From positions 35,652 to 99,651 of the forward strand of contig JACPRH010000034.1 in the NCBI GenBank assembly GCA_016190055.1: DNA of 64,000 nucleotides, given 5' to 3'. The position numbers were made by a program, and so were the translations under genes. This DNA comes from Nitrososphaerota archaeon. Lineage in GTDB: Archaea > Thermoproteota > Nitrososphaeria > Nitrososphaerales > JACPRH01. Under the pieces are notes generated by a model. It had not been told where the DNA came from. It worked only from the letters and a program-made list of their open reading frames with translations, and made no database searches. Shown here in pieces: positions 1 through 9,278 of the stretch; positions within the stretch are counted from its first letter, which is position 1; each line of letters starts with the position of its first letter.

Positions 1-164
1 GTCATGCCGAATGGGAAGAGACTTGCGTAGTTCCACGCGCTTAGTTCAAGGAGGCGGCTGAGCTTCGAGTCGGGCTGATGATACTTCAGAACCATCATTA
101 GGGAGGCGGGGCCGCAGCTACCTATCACCGCCTGTTTGAAGTAGGGAACGTTCAGCTCGACCAA
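1..164 (-). CDS. C39-like peptidase-fold protein, N-terminal part cut by window edge
   Basis: An open frame runs from a TTG at 164 to the window edge. The visible product begins VELNVPYFKQAVIGSCGP and continues ASLMMVLKYH, then a run rich in Leu and Trp. The sequence VPYFKQ...SCGPASLMMVL is the pattern of the papain-like peptidase C39/C39-like fold: the Gln of the oxyanion hole followed by the catalytic Cys in CGPA. The His and Asp of the triad lie beyond the edge, so activity cannot be judged. No clear ribosome binding site precedes the TTG and the frame is open a further 36 nt upstream without an ATG. It is divergently oriented to the CDF gene. The fold call is moderate; function is unknown. 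Confidence 0.5.
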   Translation of the reverse strand, partial: MVELNVPYFKQAVIGSCGPASLMMVLKYHQPDSKLSRLLELSAWNYASLFPFGM

Positions 165-287
165 TCTATCGCCTGATGGCGGTAGGTAGCAGGTTTAGAG
201 TATAGGTGTTTTGATTACGGACATGCTTGAGCGGTATCTGTAACCACATATACCTCTAGGCGATAGGCGAGGACGGGTTTTCCTTAG

Positions 288-1259
288 TTGGCTGGAGGTT
301 CTAAGAAAGCAGTTTACGCTGCTTTGTTTGGTAATCTTGGAATTGCAGTGACCAAGTTCGTGGCCGCTTTCTTTACGGGAAGCGCCTCGATGTGGGCTGA
401 ATCATATCACTCAGTTTCAGACACCTTTAACCAGATTCTTCTCTTGGTCGGTATTAGGAGTAGCACTCAAGCTGCTAGCGAGCGTCATCAGTTCGGTTAC
501 GGGAAAGAAGTGTTTTTCTGGTCGTTCATCGTTGCTGTTATGCTGTTCGGCGTATCCGGTATCCTGTCTGTGGAACAGGGCTTCTCATCGCTTTTTGCTG
601 CGCATACTATTGGAAACGTTAGCATAAACTACGTGGTTCTGGCTATTTCTTTCGTGTTTGAAGCGAACGCGTTGAGAATTGCGCAGAAGATGTTCAAGGA
701 GACAATTGAAGCGCGTGGAGAAAAGGCGAGTTTCCGCGCGCTCATAAACGAGTTTCGCGAAAGTAGTGATCCTACGATTCTCACTGTTATAGTGGAAGAT
801 TCTGCTGCGCTGCTCGGTATCATTGTAGCAGCTTCTGGAATCTTTCTGTCAGATATTACTGGAAACAGCATATTCGATGCAATCAGCTCGCTTGTTATCG
901 GCTTCATCCTAATGGGCTTCGCATTCTTCTTAGCGAGAGAGAATAAAGGATTGCTTGTAGGTGAATCCCTGAAGAAAGCTGAGTACGAGAAGATCACAGA
1001 GTTAATTGAAGCTATTCCTGAAGTAAAAAGCCTTGTTGCAATGCGGACTATGCACATAGGTTCACAGGACGTTATTATTAGCATAGAAGTAAACTTGATT
1101 GACGATCTCAATACTGACAAGATAGAGTTAGTAGTAGATAACGTGGAACAGAGGGTAAAACAGATTATTCCATATGCTAAGGATAATCATATCTTTGTAG
1201 AGATTCAGCGATACGACGGCAAAAAACAAGTTGCCACAGGTAGTCACGCCACGTTATAG
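288..1259 (+). CDS. Cation diffusion facilitator (CDF) family metal transporter
   Basis: A 323-residue integral membrane protein expected to export divalent metal such as Zn2+, Mn2+ or Fe2+ against protons. About six hydrophobic segments fill residues 10-220. The second carries YHSVSDTF, the HxxxD metal site typical of CDF proteins, and the fifth carries VEDSAALLG. Residues 230-310 form the cytosolic ferredoxin-like tail (VNLIDDL, IIPYAKDNHIFVEI). The GYGKEVFFWS segment resembles the SLC30A9-like branch. The start is TTG (TTG GCT GGA GGT). It stands alone, with a PadR gene 130 nt downstream in the same direction. The substrate cannot be told from sequence alone. Confidence 0.9.
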   Translation: MAGGSKKAVYAALFGNLGIAVTKFVAAFFTGSASMWAESYHSVSDTFNQILLLVGIRSSTQAASERHQFGYGKEVFFWSFIVAVMLFGVSGILSVEQGFSSLFAAHTIGNVSINYVVLAISFVFEANALRIAQKMFKETIEARGEKASFRALINEFRESSDPTILTVIVEDSAALLGIIVAASGIFLSDITGNSIFDAISSLVIGFILMGFAFFLARENKGLLVGESLKKAEYEKITELIEAIPEVKSLVAMRTMHIGSQDVIISIEVNLIDDLNTDKIELVVDNVEQRVKQIIPYAKDNHIFVEIQRYDGKKQVATGSHATL

Positions 1260-1346
1260 CCTGCAAAACTATGCTAAATACAGCGGTCGACAAATTCACT
1301 GAATGTTCTCGCGAATTTGCGGTTAGCGGCAACTTAGCGGCATAAC

Positions 1347-1384
1347 ATTTTTATGTATCGCTAGCGATAGTATCGCCGGTGATA
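1347..1384 (+). promoter_or_regulatory. padR promoter with two tandem palindromes
   Basis: An AT-rich TATA-like stretch (1348-1355) lies about 40 nt before the PadR start. It is followed by a perfect 14-bp palindrome TATCGCTAGCGATA (1356-1369) and, one base later, a near-palindrome TATCGCCGGTGATA (1371-1384). Their position just after the TATA box fits operators at which PadR represses its own gene. Binding is inferred. Confidence 0.5.
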
Positions 1385-1391
1385 TACAAAA

Positions 1392-1934
1392 ATGAGTGAC
1401 GATTGGTTTGAACGAGTTCGAAGCTCGATTCCGAGAGGCTTCTCCAGAATCTACATTCTGCAGCTCCTCAAGGAAAAACCGATGACAGGCGGCGAAATCA
1501 TCCGCACCGCTAAAGAGCAGAGCAAAGGCAAATGGATACCCTCCCCAGGATTAGTGTACCCGCTGCTGGGCCGCCTCCTCTCACACGGCATGATCACAGA
1601 GACCACAGACGGCAGATACACCATCACCGAGAAAGGCATACATGAACTGGAGAACGTTGAGCAGATTAAGAAGGGAATGTCAGATCAATACGACACCTTC
1701 CTGAGCCTTGGTGCTGCCGGCAAATTCCTGCTGCAAGACGCTGTTGACCGAGTCAGCTCCTTCACCACAATGGTTCTAGAAGATGTTGACCGACTAGGTG
1801 AGAAGCAGCGCGTTCGCTACAAAGCCTTTCTCCGAAACGAGCTCCGCAGACTCGAAGAAGCCGAAGAAGCTGAGCAAAAAACAAGGCGGACAAAGACAGA
1901 GACCGCGGCAGAAGACGAAGCGGCTACCACTTAG
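1392..1934 (+). CDS. PadR family transcriptional regulator
   Basis: A 180-residue protein with an N-terminal winged helix (residues 17-90) matching PadR: IYILQLLKEKPMTGGEI, then SPGLVYPLLGRLLSHGMI for the recognition helix and wing. A C-terminal helical part (95-180) ends in a charged Glu/Lys-rich tail; in this family the C-terminal helices make the dimer. PadR proteins usually repress neighbouring transport or stress genes and themselves. Two tandem palindromes overlap its promoter (1356-1384), supporting autoregulation. The ATG at 1392 is 8 nt beyond the second palindrome, so the leader is short or absent. Its effector is unknown; the upstream CDF gene is a possible target. Confidence 0.88.
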   Translation: MSDDWFERVRSSIPRGFSRIYILQLLKEKPMTGGEIIRTAKEQSKGKWIPSPGLVYPLLGRLLSHGMITETTDGRYTITEKGIHELENVEQIKKGMSDQYDTFLSLGAAGKFLLQDAVDRVSSFTTMVLEDVDRLGEKQRVRYKAFLRNELRRLEEAEEAEQKTRRTKTETAAEDEAATT

Positions 1935-1940
1935 CTTAGT

Positions 1941-2219
1941 CTAACCGCTGTGAGCGGCAAGCACCGCCCGCACCTGCTCCGGAGTAGACCCGGTGATTAG
2001 CACTCGCTTAACTCGGCTCTTGCCTCCGCTGATGAGGACTACCTCTGATCCGAAGATCTTGGTGAGCTGCTTAATGATCTCGAGGTTCGCCTTTCCTCCT
2101 TCTGGAGGTGATCGGCAGAACACTGTAATTTCATCTCCGGAAACCTCGATGCGGAATGAGCCTGAACCTGGCTTCACGTACAGGTCAACGATAGCTCCGC
2201 GCCCTCCTTCTCTACCCAT
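1941..2219 (-). CDS. DUF167 (YggU-like) protein
   Basis: A 92-residue protein matching the small DUF167/YggU family found in bacteria, archaea and eukaryotes. Visible hallmarks are the strand pattern VDLYVKPGSGSFRIEVSGDEI, the conserved EGGKANLEIIKQL segment, and SGGKSRVKRVLI before a C-terminal helix EQVRAVLA. The family's molecular function is unknown. It converges on the PadR gene with only 6 nt between stops. The ATG at 2219 gives the usual family length. Confidence 0.85.
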   Translation of the reverse strand: MGREGGRGAIVDLYVKPGSGSFRIEVSGDEITVFCRSPPEGGKANLEIIKQLTKIFGSEVVLISGGKSRVKRVLITGSTPEQVRAVLAAHSG

Positions 2220-2406
2220 GCCTTCACCTTTTCAACATCAGTCCGATAAGGTCTTCTACGCCGCTCCAGCGTTTCGGTCCATAAACCGATCATGCGAAGT
2301 AGGAAAGCTTAAAAGAGAAGGTAAATGCCCTACGTACAGGTTAAACGACTTCTGTATAGGTGCGATAACGTTTCAGGATTTGAATAAGACGAGGTTGATG
2401 TGATTT

Positions 2407-2607
2407 TTGAAATGTGAAATCTGTGGCGGGGCACGCGCCATGAAGTGCAGTAAATGCGGTATGATGGTCTGCCGGCACCACTACTCCCAGACCTTTGACG
2501 AAACAACTCGAAAGCTGACTCTACTCTGCCACAACTGCAGCCGCGATGAAATGAGCTTCACCTACTCTCCCCGACGCCGCTGGCGAAGACGCCGATCATA
2601 TTACTAA
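2407..2607 (+). CDS. Small zinc-binding protein (B-box/treble-clef-like)
   Basis: A 66-residue protein with paired cysteines CEIC, CSKC and CHNC plus CRHHY, enough to bind two zinc ions in a B-box or HIT-like finger. It ends in an Arg-rich tail (SPRRRWRRRRSYY) suggesting nucleic-acid or membrane-surface binding. The start is TTG at 2407. It precedes the eIF2-alpha gene in the same direction by 130 nt. No named family is recognised with certainty, and the function is unknown. Confidence 0.65.
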   Translation: MKCEICGGARAMKCSKCGMMVCRHHYSQTFDETTRKLTLLCHNCSRDEMSFTYSPRRRWRRRRSYY

Positions 2608-2737
2608 CTAGCAAACTAACTAAGAGTGCTTCACCGACTCATTCACTTGCCAGCTCGTTGTTCGCTTCGTTCTGGTGATGTGAGAGCTAATCCTAAAGTA
2701 CAAGCTCTTTCAGAGCTAATGCTAGGTCGAGAAGTTT

Positions 2738-3517
2738 ATGGGTGAGGATATCCCCGAAAGAGGCGAGCTTGTTCTAGTCACTGTGAAGCAGATTAGCTCG
2801 CACGGTGTCTACGTCTCTTTAGACGAATACGATGGGATGAGGGGTTTCCTGCACCGCTCAGAGGTTGCTACTGGCCGTGTCAGGCATATTGAGCGTTTCA
2901 TCCGGATGGGTCAGAAGGAGGTTCTCAAGGTTGTCCGGGTTAACAAAGCTAGAGCGGAAGTTGATTTATCACTTAAACAGGTTTCTAAGCAGGAGAAGAA
3001 GGAAAAGCTCATCGAAGTTAAGCAGAACGATAAAGCGAAAAACATTCTTGACGCCGTGAAAGGTAAGCTCAACCTGAACACTGAGCTGAGCCAGAAGTAC
3101 GAGTCAACCTTGGATGATAAGTTCGAGACCACATATCAGGCTCTTGAAGCAGTGGCTCGAGAGGGCAGCAAGGTTCTTGAGGGTACCGGTCTTCCCGAGA
3201 GCTATGTTCACACGCTTGAAGAGGTGGCGAAGGAGAAGATCACTCTACCTAGAGTCGAGATATCCGGCGTCCTTGAAGTAACTTCGCATTTGCCTAACGG
3301 GATTGACCTTATCAAAGGGGCGCTTGCCGCCGCTGAGAAGATAGAGGCACCCAGAGTACAGGTGATGATAAGATACGTCAGCGCACCAAAGTACCGGGTC
3401 GCAGTTGAAGCTGATGACTACAAGACCGCTGAGAAAATATTGAAGGCAGCTGTAGAAACAGTTCAAGATAAGATGCAGAAGAAAGGGACTGTGAACTTCA
3501 TCAGAAAGAAGAGCTAG
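2738..3517 (+). CDS. eif2a: Translation initiation factor aIF2 subunit alpha
   Basis: A 259-residue homologue of archaeal/eukaryotic initiation factor 2 alpha, the subunit of the aIF2 heterotrimer that helps place initiator Met-tRNA on the small ribosomal subunit. Residues 1-85 form an S1 RNA-binding barrel (GELVLVTVKQISSHGVYVSL, then GFLHRSEVATGR with VDLSLKQV). Residues 90-165 are the helical middle domain, and residues 170-259 the alpha-beta C-terminal domain that contacts the gamma subunit (VRVEI-like strand, IRYVSAPKYRVAVEADDYKTAE). Length is normal for archaea. It converges on the zinc-ribbon gene at 3522. Confidence 0.96.
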   Translation: MGEDIPERGELVLVTVKQISSHGVYVSLDEYDGMRGFLHRSEVATGRVRHIERFIRMGQKEVLKVVRVNKARAEVDLSLKQVSKQEKKEKLIEVKQNDKAKNILDAVKGKLNLNTELSQKYESTLDDKFETTYQALEAVAREGSKVLEGTGLPESYVHTLEEVAKEKITLPRVEISGVLEVTSHLPNGIDLIKGALAAAEKIEAPRVQVMIRYVSAPKYRVAVEADDYKTAEKILKAAVETVQDKMQKKGTVNFIRKKS

Positions 3518-3521
3518 CCAG

Positions 3522-3947
3522 TTAGCTTGAAGATGCGCCGGCATTCGCAGTAGTCGTCGTTGCGGTGGCTCCTGCCTGTTGCTGTTCTTCCTTCTGTGCG
3601 CCTCTCTTGTCATATTTGGCGACCTTGTCAAGTATCTCAATGTATCTTAGCAGGAGCTCGGCGAGTCGAACCTGCTTCTCAGGATCGGTTTCACTCTCCA
3701 GTCGCTTAGCGGTCTCCTCAATTTTGGATGAAGCTAAATTCCTGAGGCGTGCAGAAATGTCTGTTGGGGCTGGCGCCATCCGTGTCTTCTCAATTAGGCT
3801 CAAGTCGTCGCAGTTGGCGCAGATGTTTCTTCCTTGATACTGCACTATGACACCGCCGCATTTAGGGCAGGGTTCTCCGAGGAGTTTTCCTCCCTTTCTG
3901 ACTAGGTCGCTGACGCTTCTGAGCTTCTGTCTATTGATATCAGCCAA
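3522..3947 (-). CDS. SSSCA1 (Sjogren syndrome/scleroderma autoantigen 1)-type zinc ribbon protein
   Basis: A 141-residue protein starting LRSVSDLVRKGGKLLGEPCPKCGG, with a second pair CANC (residues 42-45), giving a four-cysteine zinc ribbon. A predicted helix follows (RLRNLASSKIEETAKRLESETDPEKQVRLAELLLRYIEIL), then an Ala/Gln/Thr-rich tail. This is the layout of the archaeal SSSCA1/p27-like family, which often sits near translation or RNA-processing genes, as here next to eIF2-alpha. Its biochemical role is unknown. Stops of the two genes are 4 nt apart. Confidence 0.85.
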   Translation of the reverse strand: MADINRQKLRSVSDLVRKGGKLLGEPCPKCGGVIVQYQGRNICANCDDLSLIEKTRMAPAPTDISARLRNLASSKIEETAKRLESETDPEKQVRLAELLLRYIEILDKVAKYDKRGAQKEEQQQAGATATTTTANAGASSS

Positions 3948-4117
3948 GGATACTCGGCTCTAACGATGCAACTCCAGAATTTAAGGTATCTGTGCGTGCG
4001 CGGCAAAGAGCCGAAAAGGTCTCCAAAAGATTCTAATCCAGCTCCAGTTACCAAATAGATCTGTGATAAGTAACTTTTATACAGGTAAGGGTGCGACTAT
4101 GGATTCGTCGCGAGTTG

Positions 4118-4411
4118 ATGACTATGAGCGGTAAAGCGCAGAAAAATAAGGACAATGAGGAGAAAATTGTTCGTGCAGTCGCGGTTCTTCAATCCGTCGC
4201 AGACAGCAACATCACTCCTCGAAACATACGCAAAATTGTAAAGGACGCAGTGACAATGCTTCAGAACCCGTCGCTCACCCCTGGTGTGCGAGCGGCCAAT
4301 GCGATCAGCCTTTTAGACGAGGTTTCTCAGGATCCAAATATGCCTAGTTTTGCTCGTGTAACGATTTGGAACGCTGTCTCTACACTTGAGAGTGTTAGGG
4401 AAGCTGTATGA
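4118..4411 (+). CDS. UPF0147 family protein
   Basis: A 97-residue helical protein of the archaeal UPF0147 family, recognised from IVRAVAVLQSVADSNITPRNIR and NPSLTPGVRAANAISLLDEVSQDPNMP. Function is unknown. A TATA box (CTTTTATAC, 4073-4082) places transcription start near 4105, so the in-frame GTG at 4091 is too early. I chose the ATG at 4118; the ATG at 4124 is an equal alternative. Its stop overlaps the start of the EVE-domain gene (ATGA), indicating an operon. Confidence 0.85.
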   Translation: MTMSGKAQKNKDNEEKIVRAVAVLQSVADSNITPRNIRKIVKDAVTMLQNPSLTPGVRAANAISLLDEVSQDPNMPSFARVTIWNAVSTLESVREAV

Positions 4412-4938
4412 GAGGTGCCTCCGACCGGAGCACTCAAGGTAAAGGCCCCGAGTCGGACACACCTGAAAGAAACAGTGAAGCGAACCGCTCCACCTGCTGG
4501 ATCCTAGCTGTAGTAGATCATCGTCTAACTCGAGATCGTAAAGTGTCTGCAATAGATGTTCTGAAGGAGCGTTTGAAGCAGAACATTTGGCTTGTCAACC
4601 CCAAAAATGTTAATGTGAAGTATCTCCGCGAAGGCGATGAGGTAGTCTTCTATCTCGGCAGCAGTGTTGACGAGAAGGGCTTCATCGGCGTCGGAGTCTT
4701 GGCTTCAGAGCCCCGTCCACTAACTGCCCCAGAGACCACTAAGTACGGTTCACCTTCATCACAGTTTGACAAGGCTGTGAGCTTGAGGGACACTAAGATG
4801 TGGATGCAGGTGAAGCCCGCGGCCATGCTTGTTCCTCAACTAAGCTTCATTAAGAATAAGCAGAGATGGGGCGTCTATCTTGAAGGCGGAATTATTAATC
4901 TTCCAAAGCCCGACTTTGAGCTGATAATCAGCTCCTAG
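4408..4938 (+). CDS. EVE domain protein (PUA-like fold)
   Basis: A 176-residue protein. From residue 30 it matches the EVE domain, a PUA-related fold thought to bind modified bases in nucleic acid: CWILAVV, then NIWLVNPKNVN, REGDEVVFYLG, KGFIGVGVLAS and MLVPQLSFI. The first 30 residues are polar, poorly conserved-looking and low in structure. The start ATG overlaps the stop of the upstream UPF0147 gene by 4 nt, which supports this start and translational coupling. The ligand is not predictable from the sequence. Confidence 0.8.
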   Translation: MRGASDRSTQGKGPESDTPERNSEANRSTCWILAVVDHRLTRDRKVSAIDVLKERLKQNIWLVNPKNVNVKYLREGDEVVFYLGSSVDEKGFIGVGVLASEPRPLTAPETTKYGSPSSQFDKAVSLRDTKMWMQVKPAAMLVPQLSFIKNKQRWGVYLEGGIINLPKPDFELIISS

Positions 4939-4964
4939 TCCAGTCTGCTCTCGTTTAGTTTGAC

Positions 4965-5342
4965 TTAGTCATATTGTATGTTTTGGCCTAGCATCTCTCT
5001 GACTATCGCTATCTTTTCGAGGCCGAATGTTGGTTCTGCGGTGATGAATATTAGCTGTTTCTTTCCTTGGAAGACCATTAGAATAACGTTCTCTCGTCTG
5101 ACAATTGTATAGATGGTTTTGCCGAAGTATGTGTCCCAAGTGTCGCGTGCGATACTTTCGCTGACGACGTGGGCCATCAGTCTGAGTTCCTCCTCTTTCG
5201 GCTCGAGGGCTTTAACGCCCTTCCTCATTCCGCCTGATACAATCCGTCCGTTTTTATCAAGCACAGCTGCATATCTGAGTTCACGGCTAAATTTGAAGAG
5301 CTTGATTCTAAGATCGTCGAACGATTCTCCCCTTTTCAACAT
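4965..5342 (-). CDS. DUF6659-like (roadblock/profilin-like) protein
   Basis: A 125-residue protein beginning LKRGESFDDLRIKLFKFSRELRYAAVLDKNGRIVSGGMRKG. The later segments are LMAHVVSESIARDTW, TYFGKTIYTIVRRENVILMVFQGKKQLIFITAEP and LEKIAIVREML. This alternation of strands and helices and the 'vLD.nGrIvsGg' opening match a family of small proteins numerous in Thaumarchaeota (annotated DUF6659), with a roadblock/PAS-like look. It is probably soluble and may be a sensor or scaffold; no enzymatic residues are evident. It is divergent from the grpE operon, sharing a 200-nt intergenic region. Confidence 0.65.
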   Translation of the reverse strand: MLKRGESFDDLRIKLFKFSRELRYAAVLDKNGRIVSGGMRKGVKALEPKEEELRLMAHVVSESIARDTWDTYFGKTIYTIVRRENVILMVFQGKKQLIFITAEPTFGLEKIAIVREMLGQNIQYD

Positions 5343-5417
5343 AACGATACCTCAACTCCCTTCCTTTTCATAAGTAACAGCTGCTTCCGCTATTAATACT
5401 TTAAGCAGGTCTCAAAG

Positions 5418-5541
5418 AAATCTTTATAGGCTGAAAACTGCTGATTGCTGTATTGTCGGAATAAGAGATCGTCGGGATCTCTCAAGATATTAAGATTAAG
5501 CGACTATATTGAAGATAGATAGGTAAAGGTGAAGAAACTGG
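5418..5541 (+). promoter_or_regulatory. grpE-dnaK-dnaJ promoter and structured leader
   Basis: A TATA box lies at 5420-5430 (ATCTTTATAGG), which implies a leader near 90 nt before the grpE ATG at 5542, long for an archaeal gene. The leader holds a perfect 7-bp inverted repeat AGAGATC/GATCTCT (5464-5470 and 5476-5482) with a 5-nt loop. No CIRCE element is seen. The hairpin could be an operator or a temperature-sensitive RNA structure; neither is shown. Confidence 0.45.
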
Positions 5542-6117
5542 ATGTCGGAGGAACCTGAAGAAGACCCAAAGCAGAAGACGCCTGATATGAGGCGAAAGAT
5601 CGAGGATCTGAGCCGGAGCTTAGAGGCTGAGCGGAAGCGCGCAGATGAGTATCTGACACGGCTAAGGTATATGCAGGCTGACTTTGAGAATTACGAGAAG
5701 CGGGTCAGGCGGGAGCGTGAAGACTTGGTTAAGATGAGCAGCGAACGGGTCGTTGCTAAGATGCTTCCTCTGCTGGATGAGCTGCAGATAGCTCTAGTCG
5801 AGAGCAGGAAGCTGAAGGACGCAGAGGCCTTCATTAAAGGCTTGGCGATAATACTTGGTAATCTGCTTGATCTTCTCCGTCAAGAAGGTGTCGAGGAGAT
5901 TGAGGCGTTGGGCCGCAAGTTCGACCCGTTGAAGCATGAGGTTGTCTCCTTCATTGAAACTGACTCTGTGGAGGAGAACACAGTCGTCAAAGAGCTTAGG
6001 CGAGGCTATCTCCTACACAGCCGCGTCATCAGGCCAAGCGTCGTAGAGGTTGCGAAGAAACCCCTAAAAGCAGGCGACCCAAGCCCTTCAAATAACGTGG
6101 AGGTAACTACAATATGA
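5542..6117 (+). CDS. grpE: GrpE nucleotide exchange factor
   Basis: A 191-residue co-chaperone that releases ADP from DnaK. Residues 15-60 form a long coiled coil ([21 protein letters not shown], then [21 protein letters not shown]), the GrpE dimer stalk. The beta-wing domain at 125-175 carries the family signature ([37 protein letters not shown]). Length and order are normal. The final codons overlap the dnaK ATG by 4 nt, so the two genes are translationally coupled. Together with dnaJ it makes the bacterial-type Hsp70 set seen in many mesophilic archaea, ascribed in the literature to gene transfer from bacteria. Confidence 0.95.
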   Translation: MSEEPEEDPKQKTPDMRRKIEDLSRSLEAERKRADEYLTRLRYMQADFENYEKRVRREREDLVKMSSERVVAKMLPLLDELQIALVESRKLKDAEAFIKGLAIILGNLLDLLRQEGVEEIEALGRKFDPLKHEVVSFIETDSVEENTVVKELRRGYLLHSRVIRPSVVEVAKKPLKAGDPSPSNNVEVTTI

Positions 6118-8018
6118 GTAAAATAATTGGAATCGATCTAGGAACAAGTAACTCGGCGGCCGCAGTTATGATGGGCGGCAGACCTACAATCATCCCCAGC
6201 GCAGAGGGAACAACCTTAGGCGGCAAAGCCTTCCCATCATACGTTGCCTTCACCAAGGACGATCAGCTGCTCGTCGGCGAACCGGCGCGGCGGCAGGCTG
6301 TCTCCAACCCTGAAGGAACCGTTTACGCGATAAAGCGGAAGATGGGAACCAGCTACAAGGTCAACATCCGTGGGAAGGAGTTTACTCCCCAGCAGATCTC
6401 CGCCTTCATTCTTCAGAAGATAAAGCGTGACGCTGAAGCATTCATCGGCGAGAAGGTTGAGAAAGCCGTTATCACTGTGCCCGCTTACTTCAACGATAAC
6501 CAGAGGCAGGCAACAAAGGATGCGGGTACAATCGCCGGCTTAGAGGTTGTTCGCATCATCAATGAGCCGACAGCCGCGTCGCTCGCATACGGCCTCGACA
6601 AGTCGGATAAGGAGCTGAAGATTCTCGTCTTCGACCTCGGAGGCGGCACCCTCGACGTCACAATCATGGATTTCGGTGGCGGCGTCTTCGAAGTGAAGTC
6701 AACCAGCGGTGATACGCAGCTCGGCGGCACCGACATGGACAACACCCTCACAAGCTACGTGTCAGGCGAGTTCAAGAAAGACACAGGTATCGACCTGACC
6801 AGCGACCGGACTGCGATGCAGCGTATCCGGGAAGCGGTTGAGAAGGCTAAGATCGAGCTTTCAACCACCCTAACCAGCGACATCAACCTTCCCTTCATCT
6901 CAGCTGATGCCTCAGGGGCAAAGCACCTAACTATCAGCCTGACCCGGGCGAAGCTAGAGGAACTCGTACGACCAATAGTTGATCGCTGCCGCCACCCTAT
7001 GGAGCAGGCGCTCAGCGATGCAAAGATGACACCTAAGGACATCGACCGGATCATCTTGGTCGGTGGGCCTACTCGTATGCCGATTGTACTCAAGTTTGTT
7101 GAAGGCTTCGTGGGGAAGGAGGCTGAGCACGGTGTTGATCCTATGGAATGTGTCGCAATCGGCGCCGCAATACAGGGCGGAATCTTGGCTGGTGAAGTCA
7201 AGGACATTCTTCTCCTCGACGTTACACCGCTCTCCCTCGGCGTAGAGACGCTAGGCGGAGTCATGACGAAGCTCATCGAACGTAACACCACGATCCCGAC
7301 TAAGAAAACCCAGATCTTCTCAACAGCCGCGGACTTCCAGACTGCCGTAACCATCCATGTGCTGCAGGGTGAACGCGCTATGGCTGCTGACAATATTTCG
7401 CTAGGAATGTTCAACCTTGAAGGTATCCCTCCGGCGCCGCGAGGAGTCCCCCAGATCGAGATTACCTACGATATTGACGCTAACGGTATCTTAAGCGTTT
7501 CAGCTAAGGATCTGGCGACGAAGAAGGAGCAGAAAATCACGATCACCGCTTCAACTAAGCTCTCAAGCGACGACAAGGAGCGGATGGTCAAAGACGCTGA
7601 GAAGTACGCTGAGGAGGATAAGAAGCGGCGCGAAGCAGTCGAGATACGGAACGGCGCTGAATCAATGATTTACACCGCCGAGAAAACGAAGTCAGATCTG
7701 CAGGACAAAATCTCAAAGGAGCAAATAGATCAGCTCGACAAGGCCGTATCCGAGTTAAAGGAGAGCTTGAAAGGCGAAGACACCGCTCAGATTAAGGCTT
7801 CAAGCGAAAACCTCGGAAAATTACTGCAGGAGATAGGTACACAGGTCTATCAGCAGGCAGCTGCCGCTCAACAAGCAGCATCTCAAGCACAAGCGCAGGC
7901 ACAGCAGCAGCAACAGGGAGCAGGAGCTGAAGGCAGTGCCGGTCCAAAGACAGATGAAAAGGTCGTCGACGCCGATTACAAAGTTGTCGACGAAGACAAG
8001 GAGAAGAGTCAACCGTAG
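6114..8018 (+). CDS. dnaK: Molecular chaperone DnaK (Hsp70)
   Basis: A 634-residue Hsp70. The N-terminal ATPase has phosphate-1 ([15 protein letters not shown]), [32 protein letters not shown], the phosphate-2 loop [15 protein letters not shown] and the adenosine loop [10 protein letters not shown]. The linker is [13 protein letters not shown], followed by the beta-sandwich substrate domain (to about 505) and the helical lid. The C-terminus has an Ala/Gln-rich run followed by [20 protein letters not shown] text, the usual bacterial-type tail. It folds and protects cytosolic proteins with GrpE and DnaJ, its operon partners. It overlaps grpE by 4 nt. Confidence 0.97.
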   Translation: MSKIIGIDLGTSNSAAAVMMGGRPTIIPSAEGTTLGGKAFPSYVAFTKDDQLLVGEPARRQAVSNPEGTVYAIKRKMGTSYKVNIRGKEFTPQQISAFILQKIKRDAEAFIGEKVEKAVITVPAYFNDNQRQATKDAGTIAGLEVVRIINEPTAASLAYGLDKSDKELKILVFDLGGGTLDVTIMDFGGGVFEVKSTSGDTQLGGTDMDNTLTSYVSGEFKKDTGIDLTSDRTAMQRIREAVEKAKIELSTTLTSDINLPFISADASGAKHLTISLTRAKLEELVRPIVDRCRHPMEQALSDAKMTPKDIDRIILVGGPTRMPIVLKFVEGFVGKEAEHGVDPMECVAIGAAIQGGILAGEVKDILLLDVTPLSLGVETLGGVMTKLIERNTTIPTKKTQIFSTAADFQTAVTIHVLQGERAMAADNISLGMFNLEGIPPAPRGVPQIEITYDIDANGILSVSAKDLATKKEQKITITASTKLSSDDKERMVKDAEKYAEEDKKRREAVEIRNGAESMIYTAEKTKSDLQDKISKEQIDQLDKAVSELKESLKGEDTAQIKASSENLGKLLQEIGTQVYQQAAAAQQAASQAQAQAQQQQQGAGAEGSAGPKTDEKVVDADYKVVDEDKEKSQP

Positions 8019-8061
8019 CAGTAGCATCAGCGAACTAGGCTGGGCTGGTCGACGATGAATA

Positions 8062-9201
8062 ATGAGCAACAAACGTGATTATTATGAGGTTCTCGGAGTC
8101 TCGAAGAACGCCTCGAAGGACGAGGTAAAGCGCGCCTACAGGAAACTCGCACTCCAGTATCACCCTGACCGGAACAAGTCACCTGACGCAGAGGAGAAGT
8201 TCAAGGAAATCTCCGAAGCTTACGCCATCCTCTCAGACGATACTAAGAGGCAGCAATACGACCAGTTCGGCCACGCCGGCATCAACCGCCAGTACACAAC
8301 CGAAGATATCTTCCGCAACGCCGACTTCGACACCATCTTCAGAGACATGGGGTTTGGCGGCGGTTTCGAAGACGTGTTTCAACAGATGTTCAGAGGCTTC
8401 GGCGGCTTCGGTCAGTACCAGCAGGGTCCACCAAGAGGCACAGATCTACGTTACGACTTGGAGATGTCGCTGGAGGAGGCTGCTAAAGGCGTCAACAAGA
8501 CGATACAGCTTTATCGAACCGATCGGTGCGATCTCTGCAAAGGCTCAGGAGCCAAACCCGGCACTAAAGTAACTAAATGCTCTAACTGCAACGGCACAGG
8601 TCAAGTACAACATGTGCAGTCGACCGGCTTCGCCAGACTAATCCGGGTAGAATCTTGCCGAAACTGCGGTGGACGCGGCGAAGTAGTTCAGGTCCCTTGT
8701 ACAGAGTGCAGAGGCTCAGGGGTGAAGAAACGGATGCGCACCATCGATGTCAACATCCCACCCGGGGTCGACAGCGGCTCGACTCTCCGGGTGTCCGGTG
8801 AAGGTGAAGCCGGTCCCCGAGGAGGATCTTCAGGCGATCTTTACGTGGTCGTCTACTTGAAGCCTCATCCTAACTTTACCCGGGAGGGCGATGATATCGT
8901 TTACGAGCAGAGAATCAACTTTGCACAGGCCACCTTAGGCGTCGAGGTTGAGATTCCTGCGCTGGATGGCAACTTGAGCTTGAATATACCTGCTGGAACC
9001 CAGAGCGGAACCGTTCTTCGCCTTAGAGGGAAAGGGATGCCGCATCTCCAGCATTACGGGCGAGGTGACGAACTTGTCCGAGTTGTAGTTGAGACCCCGA
9101 CCAGCCTCAGCAAAGAGCAGCGGCAACTCATAGAGGATCTCGGTAAAACACTCGGCACAGACTCGAACTCGTCAAAGAAAAAGAAAAGCATCTTCCGGTA
9201 A
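8062..9201 (+). CDS. dnaJ: Chaperone DnaJ (Hsp40, type I)
   Basis: A 379-residue type I Hsp40 that delivers substrate to DnaK and stimulates its ATPase. The J domain covers residues 4-70 with HPD in LQYHPDRN. A Gly/Phe-rich region (95-130, [19 protein letters not shown]) follows. The zinc domain has all four repeats: [24 protein letters not shown] and CTECRGSG. The C-terminal substrate domains run to about 365. It follows dnaK by 43 nt in the same operon. Nothing is missing. Confidence 0.97.
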   Translation: MSNKRDYYEVLGVSKNASKDEVKRAYRKLALQYHPDRNKSPDAEEKFKEISEAYAILSDDTKRQQYDQFGHAGINRQYTTEDIFRNADFDTIFRDMGFGGGFEDVFQQMFRGFGGFGQYQQGPPRGTDLRYDLEMSLEEAAKGVNKTIQLYRTDRCDLCKGSGAKPGTKVTKCSNCNGTGQVQHVQSTGFARLIRVESCRNCGGRGEVVQVPCTECRGSGVKKRMRTIDVNIPPGVDSGSTLRVSGEGEAGPRGGSSGDLYVVVYLKPHPNFTREGDDIVYEQRINFAQATLGVEVEIPALDGNLSLNIPAGTQSGTVLRLRGKGMPHLQHYGRGDELVRVVVETPTSLSKEQRQLIEDLGKTLGTDSNSSKKKKSIFR

Positions 9202-9278
9202 CCAGTTTCTCTTCACCGCCGAGAAGTTCGTAAATATCACCTGTACTGCCTCGAAGACGCGGGGCCGGTTGAAGCTGT

